64,000 nucleotides of DNA from Pictodentalium vernedei (taxonomy: Eukaryota; Mollusca; Scaphopoda; Dentaliida; Dentaliidae), in assembly GCA_031216915.1 (NCBI GenBank), contig CM062290.1, positions 386,180,718-386,244,717 on the forward strand, read 5' to 3'. The position numbers and the translations under genes are program-made. The notes below the pieces were generated by a model. It saw only the letters and a program-made list of their open reading frames with translations, was not told the origin of the DNA and did no database searches. Positions within the stretch are counted from its first letter, which is position 1, and every line of letters begins with the position of its first letter. Positions 28,981 through 40,099 of this stretch are shown here, one piece after another.

Positions 28981-30082
28981 TATTTAAAGAAATTCTCTCA
29001 TATTGCACTAAGTTAATATTTGGGCAACAATAGGGAGCCCGAATATTAACCCAGGCACTCGATTTGAACAAACTTGAATCTGAGCCCCCTAGAGATGCTG
29101 TATTCCAAATATGAAAGGATTCTGAACAGTGAATCTGATGAAGATTTTTAAAGAAATTCCCTCATATTGCACAGAGTTAAAATTCGGGTTCCCACAGGGA
29201 GCCCATTTATTAACCCAGGGACTCAAATTGAACAAACTTGAATCTCCCTAGACATGTTGTACACCAAATATGAAAGGATTCTGGCTGGGGGATCTGAAGA
29301 AGAAGATTTTTAATGAAATTTCCTTATATTGCACTAAGTTAAAATTTGGGCTCCTTTATATAAAGGGCGCCCAAATTTTAACCCAGGGATCTGATTTGAA
29401 CAAACTTGAATCTGACCCACCTAGAGATGTTGTATACCAAATATGAAAGGATTCTTACTGGTGAATGTAAAAAAAGAAGATTTTTTAAGAAATTCCATCA
29501 TATTGCACTACACTACGAGTCGGAAGTAGTTGTAGGAACAACCGCGGTATAATCAGGAATCGAAACGCGGTTGTAAACTTTCAATAAACGCGTTCATCGT
29601 TTTTTTCGCGGTTATTCTCCAGGAGTATCGTTTGACAGTTCGTTTCTGTTCCCGGTTGTAAACGAAGATAAACGCGTTTATCCTTTTTTCTGGTTATCCT
29701 CCAGGGATATCATGTAACAGTTCGTTTCTGTTCCCGATTGTAAACGAAGATAAACATTCATCCGTTCGGCAAATAACGAGCATTGGCACGTGTGCTTCAA
29801 CTTGAATGTACAAGAGCAAACTAAAAGAAAAGACAGCAGCACAGAAATCGCATGCATAGCATGTACATGTAACTATTTTATCTCACAAAAATTCTCTCCA
29901 AACATCTCTCCCCATTTATCACTTAACACCATCCCCCGCCCCTTACAAAAACCACCACTTTGCGATGTGCCCCCCCCCCCCCCGGGCCCCCTCCATCCCC
30001 AGCCCCCCAAAATGCCAATTGCCTACCTATTAGTTATATTCACGGACGAGGTCACCTGAACCACTTGCTGGCTAAAAAATAG

Positions 30083-30340
30083 CTAGCGCAATATGGAAAA
30101 TTCGCCATTCAAATTCAAAACGACATGAACATAGTTATCCATCAACTGTCCCTCCCACCAACTCCCAATACCCCATTTTACGAGTCTTCTCCGGCCTCTA
30201 TTGCGCCATTCACCAAAACTCTGGCGATTAAATGCCCTGAAGTTTCCAATTTGATAGAAAAAAATACTTTCTATTTCATCGCCGCAGTCTTGTCTTAAAT
30301 GACTTGATGCCGTAATACGCTTAGCTACGTCGGATGTCAT
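30083..30340 (-). pseudogene. Unidentified frame in CACTAC element
   Basis: 85 codons, Arg/Trp-rich in the middle (EWRNRGRRRLVKWGIGSW). No motif recognised. It could be a transposase remnant or chance. Confidence 0.2.
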
Positions 30341-30751
30341 TTACCACTTAATAAAGGCTTCGGTGCCCCTGTATATGACACCCCACCCCTCTCCTCTCCA
30401 TGCACACCCCACCCTCTCATTATGAACTCTGAAGGACTAAGGACAGTTCCAAACATAACACATGCATGTGCAAACCCCAGGTTTTTACATGTACCTCCCC
30501 TTTCATATGGATGTCAATTTGAGGTAAATTGATATTCTGTTTGCTTTCCTTCATTGGACGAAGATGTTTATGTGTTAAAAAAAAAAAAAACATAATGAGT
30601 TTTAGTTATTTATTCGCCATAATATTTAAAAAATGTGCCAATTTCTAAGGGTGGAGATTGCCAAAAAAATAACGCACATGTCGATTGAACGTGACAAGAT
30701 CGTTGCTCGACACATGCGCCTGGGAACAAAGACAATTCGTCCCTATTCAGT

Positions 30752-31054
30752 TTGACCCATATTCTGCAAGACTTTCACTTGAATTTTTCATTTGAAATAA
30801 TGAAACAAACTGAGTTTCTTCATCTAGAGAACTTGTCCCCTCCTCCCACTCTCCCTGAAAATTTTGCCATTGCATATTGCGAGCGTAGTGGCACCCTTTT
30901 GTCAGATTCCACCCCAAACATGCACAGAATAAGGGTGTTTGGGTTGAGGAGTCAGTATTGTCGTTTCATCCCATTTTCTGTAACACTTGTTTGCAGAGTT
31001 TCTCATTTGGATCGTAGATTTATCAGTGAAAATAACATGGTCGACGTTTTCTGA
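30752..31054 (+). pseudogene. Unidentified frame in CACTAC element
   Basis: 100 codons without a recognisable domain. It lies in the left half of the CACTAC-ended element. I cannot say whether it was ever translated. Confidence 0.2.
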
Positions 31055-31826
31055 GTTTTATACAATACTTCCATTGTACATTATACAAAATGTTTCAATG
31101 TCTGAGTGCATTTAGATTTTAACGCCAACATTTTTAAAAAATGTCAATCATTTAAATGCAGCAGATCTCCTTTTGCCATTCAAATAGTGCAAATAGTGGG
31201 TAGTTCAGATAAAAAGGAAACAAAACAATGGAAAAAGCAATCTTAGAATAGCAGTAAGCGTCCCTCTTTCGTGTTTCCACAGGTGGTTAATTACAGTAGT
31301 TTGTTTTGTAATTAAACTGGTGGCAATTAGACACTCACCGAAATTGGATTAAGAGCCGGGCATACAAATCAATCAGCTTCCTTTTATTGTGCAGGCCTTC
31401 TGAAGTTATTGTTTACAAAAAAACAATGCTCTGGATCTCACAATGCACCCCGAAAAGTAATTAAGTATTCATGCAATTGAATTAAATATTTTGAGAATGG
31501 CATTAATTAATCCATTCCCGACTTGTGTATTGTTTCCCGACGCTCTGCATTTCTTCAGTTCAGTGTACTTACAGTGACATTTTATTCTTTTCACATTCAA
31601 TAGCAGCCATACCTTTATTCTGAATTCATGACACATTTGAATATTGAAATTCCATTGCATCTTAATACGAACGCTTATCATTTCGACATTTCGAGTCTGA
31701 GGATTTTGCGAGAGCGTGGTGAGAGAAGGGGAGCCCATCGGGAAGAATAACATGTTTGAGCCTTTTACCCGATCCAGGTATCGACGAGATGGGGGCGAGT
31801 ACAAGAGGAAGCACCCCTCACTTGAT

Positions 31827-31838
31827 GTGTGTGTGTGT

Positions 31839-31869
<31 letters not shown>
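31827..31869. repeat. (TG)n followed by G homopolymer
   Basis: About 13 TG repeats run directly into 17 or so G. The same composite occurs at about 39307-39363 and 54319-54370. Confidence 0.9.
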
Positions 31870-32010
31870 TGGTTGCCCCTGAAACAAATGTGAAATTCAA
31901 GACAAAAAAACTCAATTTCCTTGACTGAGTCTGCTTGTGTCCATAATTTATAAGTCGTGAAGGGCATCAATAATTAAGCCACATGACCGGAATGGTGGGA
32001 CGACTAAAAT

Positions 32011-32032
32011 GGGGGGGGGGGGGGGGGGGGGG
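32011..32032. repeat. Poly-G tract
   Basis: About 22 G in a row, about 95 bp before the hAT target-site duplication and inside the CACTAC element. Confidence 0.9.
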
Positions 32033-32126
32033 TATGTACTCCCCCCCTGGCTACACCACTGAAATGCCCTCACGAAATATATTTTTTTAAATTATTTAAA
32101 AAAAAAAATGTTGCATCCCTCTCGAC

Positions 32127-35018
32127 TAGGGTTTAATATATTCCCGGTTTTTATGGAACCGGGTACCGGGTATTTTTCGCTAACCAGAACCGGGTAACGG
32201 GTATTTCCCGGTTCTGTGAGTGTGAGGTAAGTATGAATTATATAGGTAGGTATAACAAGATTAACAGATAACTAATGAAGTGGAAATCGTTTAATGAAAG
32301 TATGATTACGAGAAAAATAAAATAAAATGAATAGTCTCTTGACAACGTCTCGTGGTTTCGAGAAAACAATGATAATCATTCGACAATCAGCATGTCGTGT
32401 TTTATGCACTTTACGGTCATTTCATCGAACGTCATATAAAGTCCAGACTCCAGAGCAGTCACTTGGAACCGAGTCAATCATTTGCCTGCTTTATTCTTCA
32501 AACTTCATATGGCGTTCGGTGAAATGATCATAATGTTTAAGTCAATGCAGTTCATAGTTCATAAGATAACTTCATGACCATGTAGTGAGACACTAATGTC
32601 ACGTGGTTGCTTAGGTAGGTTGTGCACCGCGGCCTCCGCCATCACGCCTATAAAACTTGCGCAGAAAGAGAAGCGTGCTCAGTGATTTATCGTTGAGGCG
32701 TGACCTTATTTTCGTAGCAAATTGTCCGGCTGCAGAGAAACTTCTCTCGGATTCAACTGATGTTGGTTTTTCGGTCACTAATGCATTGAATAGGAAATCT
32801 AGGTTTGGGGTGCGTTCATTGTTGGCTTCATACAATTTAAATTCAGCATTTATGTTTGGCATTGAACCCTCTGGTCTCCTTTGGTAACTGGCTGACTTAT
32901 CAATATACTCTTGAAGGATATCTTTCATCGTAGCTGCTTTGGGTGCTTTCGGCTTTTTCTCATTCGCGACCGGGTCACTAACATCGGCATCATCTGAGTT
33001 TAGTATCTGACAACCGTTGTCTTCCGTTTCGATTTGCGAATCCATTCCTCGGAGCCGTGATAATTCTGCTTTGGCCAGTCGAACGTGTGTTGTTTTTGGA
33101 CAGGGCTCGAAGAAATCACCAGTTTTACCGTTGAATGGTGAATGATCATGCAGGTATTGCAGAAGCGTAACTAGCATTTTATCTCGTCGCTTATTGAGTC
33201 GCTCTTGTAGACGCTCAGACATTATTCTACTGATATTGCTGTTATTCTGTCCTAGTTGGTCAAATAAAAACTTCAGTATGGCATCGGCCGAAATGAAAGT
33301 GGTGTCCCGTCGACAGAGTGCTTCATTTACGACTGTGATGGGTTTTAGTGTTTTGGCCAGATCTTCGACAAGTTCTAACTCATCTTCACTAAGTTTAGAT
33401 TCATCGCGCAAGTCAACATAAGCCTTCAGCATGGAGGGTCGAATTTGCAGATAACGCGACAACATTTCCTCAATGCTGTTCCAGCGTGTCTTGATATCAA
33501 GTTTTGGTTTCAATTCTCGACCGAATTCAGAACGTACATAGTTTTGCAATATCTCGTCAGCACGACCACGTCTAAATTTTTGCAATCCAGTTTAACTTTT
33601 TTAACCAAACCGGCATAGTCTTCTTTCATGAGCACCGACTCTTCCTCAGCTTCTAATTGTATATCAGGCTCATCACTGAACTCTTCTTCTAATTCTGATT
33701 CTGAATCACTTTCGCTATCCTCTGATTCTTCTTCTTGATCTGTCTCTTCTTCACAACCTTCGCTCTGATCTTTAGACTTAGCATACAGTACGTCAACTAC
33801 CGCCAAGTGTATGCCATGGCTGTAGCACAAACAAGATAAAGTCGGCATGAGCCTACCAAACTTGACCATCACGGATGCACCATCGTTGGTGCATACTGCA
33901 ATATGTTCGTCAATATTCAAACCGAATTCTGACAGATGTTTGCGAACTGCATCAACGGTTGCTTCAGAAGTGAACTTTCCAGTAATACGTCGAAGGCCTG
34001 TGTTCCAAAATAACCTGTGCTGTCCGTGAACGTCGATGTTGAGGTGTCGCCGGTTTCTGATGCTCGTCCATTCATCGAGTGTAAGGGAGAATCTCTCACC
34101 TGCTTCTAGTCGCGCTTTAAATTCTGACGCTTGACTCTTTTTTAGATTATCTGCATGATTGTACAGCAATTTCATTACATCAGAAGGATTATGTGGCAAA
34201 TTATATCCATCTCGGCTGAGACTTTTCCAAATGTAATCTGACTTGACAACTGAGTGGATTGAGAAACCGTCAACCGCTATTAAAATAGCCAAAATTTTAT
34301 CAAGGGAATCTTTCTCTCTAATTACAAATGCATCAACAGTCTTTTGTGTAGCCAATCTTGCCAGTTTAGATTTAGAATCGGCTGATATTGCTGTGCTGGA
34401 ACTCCCACATGGGCGCTTCGAATTTGACAAATCAATTCCATGAACCAGTTTCAGGTGTTTAGCTAAACTACTAGTCAAACCACCGCTGATTGTCAATAAC
34501 TTGTCACACCGCTAGCAATGGGCTTTGTTGCTCAAATTGGCGCGCCGTATAAAGTATCTCCATACCTGCGATGCGTTTTCCCGACTCATCCTCGAAATTG
34601 AATAAAATAAAAACTTTTGCAGGACGCTACGGCAACACAGGGTTACGGCTGACGAAACCAAAATACCAAATGCCACAAAGTTTACGAGTCGTGAATGACG
34701 CACTGAATCACTGTTAGTGAGTAATAGTGACGCATTAATCGATTCGAATTGACGTCATAACTCATAAATAAGAGCACGTGTTTCGCGCACGTGCTATCAA
34801 TTAAAATCGCGTTAAGCTACAGCGAGTGAGCGACAGTATGTTTGAAGTTGCGACTCGCGCCACGGGAATATATAGTTAATATTTCGAGGCGATTCGATCT
34901 CAGGCCTTAATCATAAACGTGTACTAAAACCCGGTTCTCAACAACGCAATAACCGGATAGCGAGTATAGTCATTAATGGAACCGGAACCGGGTGTGCCCG
35001 GAATCGAATTAAACCCTA
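32127..35018 (-). mobile_element. hAT DNA transposon with intact ends
   Basis: It is flanked by a perfect 8 bp duplication, CTCTCGAC (32119-32126 and 35019-35026), diagnostic of hAT. The terminal inverted repeats begin TAGGGTTTAAT on both sides. Subterminal regions contain repeated ACCGGGT / AACCGGGTA motifs (32157-32215, 34925-34995), likely transposase-binding sites. The element is 2892 bp, encodes a transposase on the minus strand and sits inside the CACTAC-ended element, so it is the youngest layer of that nest. Confidence 0.95.
32611..34496 (-). pseudogene. hAT transposase, one frameshift
   Basis: The first frame (34496-33510) starts in the tail of a BED-type zinc finger (LAKHLKLVH), then shows the RNase H-like core with FSLTLDEWTS and AVCTNDGASVM, and an acidic Glu/Asp/Ser linker (EEETDQEEESEDSESDSE). 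The second frame (33585-32611) continues with KTRWNSIEEML and ends in the hAT dimerisation block (PTSVESERSFSAAGQFATKI, RLNDKSLSTLLFLRKFY). The two are in different phases and meet near 33585 at an A/T-rich run, so a single-base indel separates them. The front half of the BED finger, including its Cys pair, would lie upstream near 34500-34600, where TGTGACAAG...GCGGTG-type sequence is still seen. Otherwise nearly complete. Confidence 0.88.
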
Positions 35019-35026
35019 CTCTCGAC

Positions 35027-36462
35027 AATGAGCCTGTGGAGGAAGTTTCAGTATGCCCACTCTCACCCCGCAATCTCTTTGGTGCAATAGATAAATGTCT
35101 ACATCCGTAGAGCAGCACTCTTTGCTTCCAAGGGTTCCCGACAAGGATGTGTATTTATTTAAAATCATGGTGTGTGTATGTACTCCTCTAAGGTTTCTCT
35201 TGGAATGGAGTATTTTAAATGGAACTTGGTTTCAAATGCATGCAGGTCCGAACTTAGGTGGGCAGAAGATGTCTCGTGTTTTGTACAGAGCACGTGTTCA
35301 GACGAGAATTAGCATTTTCGTGTTTAGCACACAAATAAACAAATTAAGGCTGGAACCATTCTTCGTTGTTTTTTTTCTGTTCGATGATCATTTAATTTTT
35401 AACGTGCATTATCCCAACAAAACATATTTCATTAGATTAAATGGTCATTCGCACATTTCTTCAAATGTTTATTCACCACAAAACAACCGCCTCACAAACA
35501 TTTAATTCGAGTATATTTGGCTTTTGCACTGGTGAAAAACACAGTAGCCCACACGTTATTCATTTGAATTTCCTTGTTACCTGGCATGCCAATTAATGTA
35601 TTAGTAAAAAGTTTGCCCGTGTAGTGGAGATTCAGGAACCAATGCATCAGTGAACTTAACCCACGCCTGGGAAACTCTTAGTTGAATAACGTTTAATTTT
35701 GGAGTTCTGTATTTTTCTTGGATGTGGTTCAGACAGTAGATGTGTGCGGGTTAGTATGGTAACACTGGGTGGGCAGTAAAAAATTACGAAACATTACTTC
35801 TGCTTTATGCTAAGGTGTTGTTCATGACTCCAGTGGTGAAGATAAAGGGGATGGGTTAAAATGCTGGCTTTGGGGATAAAAACATGCCATTTTGGGTAAA
35901 AAAGACCAATTTTCAGTACATTTGCAGTAAACAACAGATTCTTTGTTTGTTTGGGTTTTTGTTGTTGTTACACTGTCGGAAAATTTTCGGTCTGTCGGAA
36001 AAATTTGGGCTTGCCCCTCCGCCAGTGAAAAGCTGTCTACGCCACTGCATCACTCATCGGTCACTCAGATACGCTTTGGAAAGTGAAAGTGGTGTTTTGA
36101 TAGAGGATAATTTTTTACGTGTGTTGGAAAAACGTGTTATTCTCTTCCATTAAACTGTGACAGATTATTGGGCATGAGAGGCAAAGAATACTGGGTAGTG
36201 GGACAGAATTTTTCATCAAGAAATAAAGCCCAACAATGTGTTGTTGAATTTGTAGTTTGTTGTGATCCAGATGCAGCGGTATTGAGATTTTGAAGGCTTT
36301 CTTTGCCTTTGGTGGGCCGACTTAAAAACTCACGACCGACAATAACACTGAAAAAATATTTTCAATTTGACTTTTAACTTGTTCAAATATACAATGGATT
36401 ATGCATTATATTCACATCAGATGATTTTTCAAGATAATTTGGGCCACTCGTTGTCGCAGTGA
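35027..36462. other. Right half of CACTAC element, no gene recognised
   Basis: AT-rich. A plus-strand frame at 35095-35505 (136 codons) has no identifiable motif. The short frame at 35884-36153 is likewise unassigned. Confidence 0.4.
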
Positions 36463-36708
36463 TCAGATCCATACGTTATTTATTAAATATTTGACAGTCT
36501 GCAGTATGACTTGCGAAATTGGAAATTTTGTACTAAAAGGCAGACAATGGACAATATTTCGAATGGAATGACGTTCTAAATTTTTGATTGCTCGACTTGA
36601 GCATTGCAAACGCCAACAACAGATTTTGGATTTTTGCTTTACATGTGTATAGATCGTATCATAAGTGATTGTTGGTATCGTTTGTTTGCATTTATGACTG
36701 AATGCCAC
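36463..36708 (-). pseudogene. Possible Cys-rich transposase fragment
   Basis: 81 codons with TYDTIYTHVKQKSKICCWRL and a following QCSSRAIKN, loosely like a FLYWCH/WRKY-type zinc finger (W-R-x-x-C). It is too short and diverged to be sure. If real, it is part of the transposase of the CACTAC-ended element. Confidence 0.2.
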
Positions 36709-38168
36709 AATGCAGTTTCATCAAAGCTCACGTCTCGTTTCTTCCCACAAGACTAACACTATCGTTTATTTACGTTTCGCACTCCGGTCGCAAACGATCG
36801 GCAACCGCGGTTATCGTTTTTATTAGTGGCACGGAAACGAAACTCACGTTTTTGTGTAGTTTATAACCGCGCACAAAACCGCGAGATAATTGCGGTTTAC
36901 ATACAACTACTTCTGACTTGTAGTGTAAGTTAAAATTTGGAGAGAGCCCAATTGTTAACCCAGGGACTCAAATTGAACCCAGGGACCTCATTTGAACAAA
37001 CTTGAATCTCCCCCCCCCCCCCCCCCAAGGATGCTACACACCACATATCAAAACATTCCGACTGCTAGATCTGAAGAAGAAGATTTTTTAAGAAATTTCC
37101 TCATTTTGAACTAAGTTATCATTCAGGCTCCCACAGTGAGCCCAAATATGGATCTAGGGACATGGCTTGAACAAACTTGAATTCCCCCCCCCCCCCCCCC
37201 CCCCCCCCCCCCTAGGATGCTGCATACCAAATATCAAAACATTCCGACTGCTGGATCTGAAGAAGATTTTTAAAGAAATTTCCTCATTTTGAACTAAGTT
37301 ATCATTCAGGCTCCCACAGTGAGCCCAAATATGGACCTAGGGACATGGTTTGAACAAACTTGAATCTCACCCGCCTAAGGATGCTGCATACCAAATATCA
37401 AAACATTCCGACTGATGGATCTGAAGAAGAAGATTTTTAAAGAAAATTCCTCATTTTGAACTAAGTTATAATTCGGGCTACCACAGTGAGCCCAAATATG
37501 AACCCAGGGACTTGGCTTGAACAAACTTGAATCTCACCCCCACTAAGCATGCTGCATCCCAATATCAAAAGATTCTGCCTGCTGGATCTTGAGAAGAAGA
37601 TTTTTAAAGAAATTTGCCTGAAATGCAATAAGTTCAAATTTGGGTTCCTATACTGAGCCCAAATATGAACCCAGGGGGCCAATTTGAACAAACTTGAATC
37701 AGATCCATCCCACAATGTTGCATACCAAATATCAAAAGATTCTGCCTGCTGGATCTGGAGAAGATTTTTTTACGAAATTTGCTTGAAATGCACTAAGTTT
37801 GAATTCGAGCTTCAATAGTGAGCCCAAATATGAATCCAGGGGGCCGATTTGAACAAACTTGAATCAGATCCACCCCCATAATGCTGTATAACAAACATCA
37901 AATGATTCTGCCCACTTGTGCGGGAGAAGAAGATTTTTTAGTAATTTCTCTAATATCCATAGAGTGCTATCGGAGTTATGCCCCCTATGGAGCCCCAAGT
38001 GGGCATGTCCATTTCATTTGAACAAAATTGAATTGACATATGGTAATGAACATCCATACCAAGTTTCGAGCAAATCGACCTAGCGGTTTCAGAGGAGAAG
38101 TTGTTTGAAAAATGTTCACGACGCCGGACAGCAAGTGATAAGTTTAGCTCCCTTCGGTGAGCTAAAAA

Positions 38169-38671
38169 CTTGAACCACAAACTTGAACCAAAACTCTAAA
38201 TGTTAACAGACGGACAGACAGATGGACGAAAGTCATGACTATAGCCCTCACTGTAAACAGTCGGGATAAAAATGCAGGAGGGCTAAAAATCGTTCTCCTC
38301 GCATGGCCTAGGCGAGCGATAAGCTCTCCTCAAGCTAACACAAGCTAAAAGTGGCAAAATGAAGTTTTACCATTAATGAATTCTACCTAGTGGGCTTTAC
38401 ACATTTTATTTGATGCTGCTAACAAGGTAGTCTCTGTGAGATGGCTACACTGCCCCTCCCACACCTCCAGGCCTCGGAAAGCGCCGGAGGTATGACCACT
38501 AACATAACAAAGATCTGAAAAGATGTGGGTTTTAGGAATAGGCGGTTATAATGATCATTATTTTCTAAGGTCAGGAGGGCTAGTTTTCGCCCTCCTTATT
38601 TTTTTTAAAGCGAGCAGGAGGCGAGCGTATAAATCGCTCTCCTGAAAATGTCAGGCCTGCTTCATCAAAAA
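38169..38671. other. Spacer between E2 and E3 with two more hairpin ends
   Basis: A GACGGACAGACAGATGGACG stretch (38212) leads into AGTCATGACTATAGCCCTC ... GAGGGCTAAAAA (ending near 38288), the same layout as the E-element ends but with different arm sequences. A second hairpin, AGGAGGGCTAGTTTTCGCCC then TCCTT plus T-run, lies at 38574-38606. No gene. Confidence 0.6.
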
Positions 38672-38999
38672 CAAGAGGCCCCAAGTGGCCTTAATCGCTC
38701 ACCTGACAAAGTGACTCTAAGAAGTATTTTAGGTCACCTTCACCATGTCATGCCTCATCAACATTAACTGGTTGAGTGATAGATTTTGTTTGAAGTTCAA
38801 CATTTGTTACCTAAAATTAGTTTTATTTAAAATCATTGGTGTGTGGCCAATCTCCAATGATTTTTAATAAAGCAAATTTATCTCTGCAGACAAACTGGTT
38901 TAGCATGAAGCACAAACAAGGAATGTGAAGAGATAGCCTTGGACATCTCTCCCCAACTGTGGATATCTTCCATGAGCTACATGTATATATTTGCATGCA

Positions 39000-39326
39000 A
39001 GAAAACAAAAATTTTCACAAATTTTCCAAAATATTAGTATTTTTATCATCATTGGAACAAGCTCAAACAGCTTATTCCAATAGGGGTATGGGAAGATCAG
39101 GTATATTTTTGAGACAGAAATGTGAATATATAAATAATGGTGTTTTTTTGTGAATGATGCTGGAGAATTTTGCGTAAAGATATGGTAAATGGTTTGTTCT
39201 AGATACAGAATGATGCAAAAGTATTTAAATTTGATTAGGCAAGTTGTTCCTATAATGCATTTAAAAACTGAAGTAACTGTTTTTTTGCTGACGAACTTTT
39301 AGATGTGTGTGTCTGTGTTTGTGTGT

Positions 39327-39357
<31 letters not shown>

Positions 39358-39990
39358 GGGGGGTTAAGAGTGTTCTTGCAAACAAAATTCCTGAATAAGA
39401 ATAAATGGAAAATTTTATTTTTTGTGTGAAAGACATAGTGCGTGAATGTTGATTGGAACAAGCTTAGAGAGCTCATTTTAATGTGAAGTCATAAAGCTGT
39501 GTTTTACGTATGAAATTCTGGAATAACTAAAAAATTGCTTTTTTGACTCAAAAAGCATGGTGTGCGACCTCTCAATGGGATGAGCTCAAAAAGCTCATTC
39601 CAATGGGGTATTTACAAGCGATAAGTACATGTATGTTTAAGAGACAAAAATTAAAATTTGAATAGCGATTTTTGCGAAGAATGCTGACAAGTTTTGGCAG
39701 TTATGCTGGTAAAAAGGTAAGATATGCAAAGTGGTTGTTTTTTAGAGGCGACATTTAATTAAGGTGAATTAACCCTTGATTACTGAGGTAACTTCTAAAA
39801 GTACTGAAATTTCATGAAGCAATGTGAATAACAGACAACAGTTGCCTAAAAATTTCATGAATAACTAAAATTTTATTCTTTTGTCTCGAAAACATGGCAT
39901 ATGACCTTTGTTGGAATGAGCTGAATGCGTGTGTTCCAATGAGGGGTCATAAAATTTGAACGGAGATTTGTGTGAATAATGCATTAGTAC
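39000..39990. repeat. Degenerate palindromic units in E3
   Basis: Variants of ATTGGAACAAGCTC...GAGCTTATTCCAAT occur near 39050, 39455, 39570 and 39915, each with a following GGGGT and A/T-rich stretch. The same dyad is the core of the foldbacks at 46652 and 47510. Confidence 0.65.
39307..39363. repeat. (TG)n followed by G homopolymer
   Basis: TG repeats with a few interruptions, then about 23 G. Second of three such composites. Confidence 0.9.
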
Positions 39991-40099
39991 TGCTAGATTT
40001 GGGTAAACGGTTCACCCTGGACACCACCCCTTCTATAGTAGATCTTTTCTGCAAATTTTGTCTAAGATTCTATCAACTTTACAAATAAATACATTCATG

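Larger units (their letters stand above)
29511..36925. mobile_element. DNA transposon with CACTAC termini, 7.4 kb, containing a hAT insertion
   Basis: Left end CACTACGAGTCGGAAGTAGT; right end inverts to CACTACAAGTCAGAAGTAGT (24 bp TIR, two mismatches). The flanks are TA/TA (29509-29510, 36926-36927), and the surrounding E2 unit rejoins perfectly. The subterminal DNA is rich in CGCGGTT / TAAACG motifs on both sides (29550-29760, 36770-36900). Excluding the hAT element it is about 4.5 kb, with only short frames, so the transposase is decayed or absent. CACTA-like ends suggest EnSpm/Mirage relatives and a 2 bp TA duplication fits that loosely; the superfamily is not settled. Confidence 0.75.
27697..38168 (+). 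mobile_element. Tandem-array element E2, interrupted by nested transposons
   Basis: It starts AAGAGGTCCCAAGGGGACTAAATCGCTCACCTGACAAAGTG-like, matching the start of E3 at 38672, and ends GCTCCCTTCGGTGAGCTAAAAA. Units of about 167 bp (GAACAAACTTGAATC, GATGTTGTATACCAAATAT, GAAGAAGATTTTTAA, GCACTAAGTTAAAATTTGG, GAGCCCAAAT) occur at 28020-28200, 28980-29510 and 36926-37960. With the CACTAC element (29511-36925) removed, the broken unit GCACTA/AGTTAAAATTTGG rejoins exactly. Poly-C runs (37011-37026, 37186-37212) are expansions within the unit motif GAATCTCACCCCC. No protein is encoded. Confidence 0.8.
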
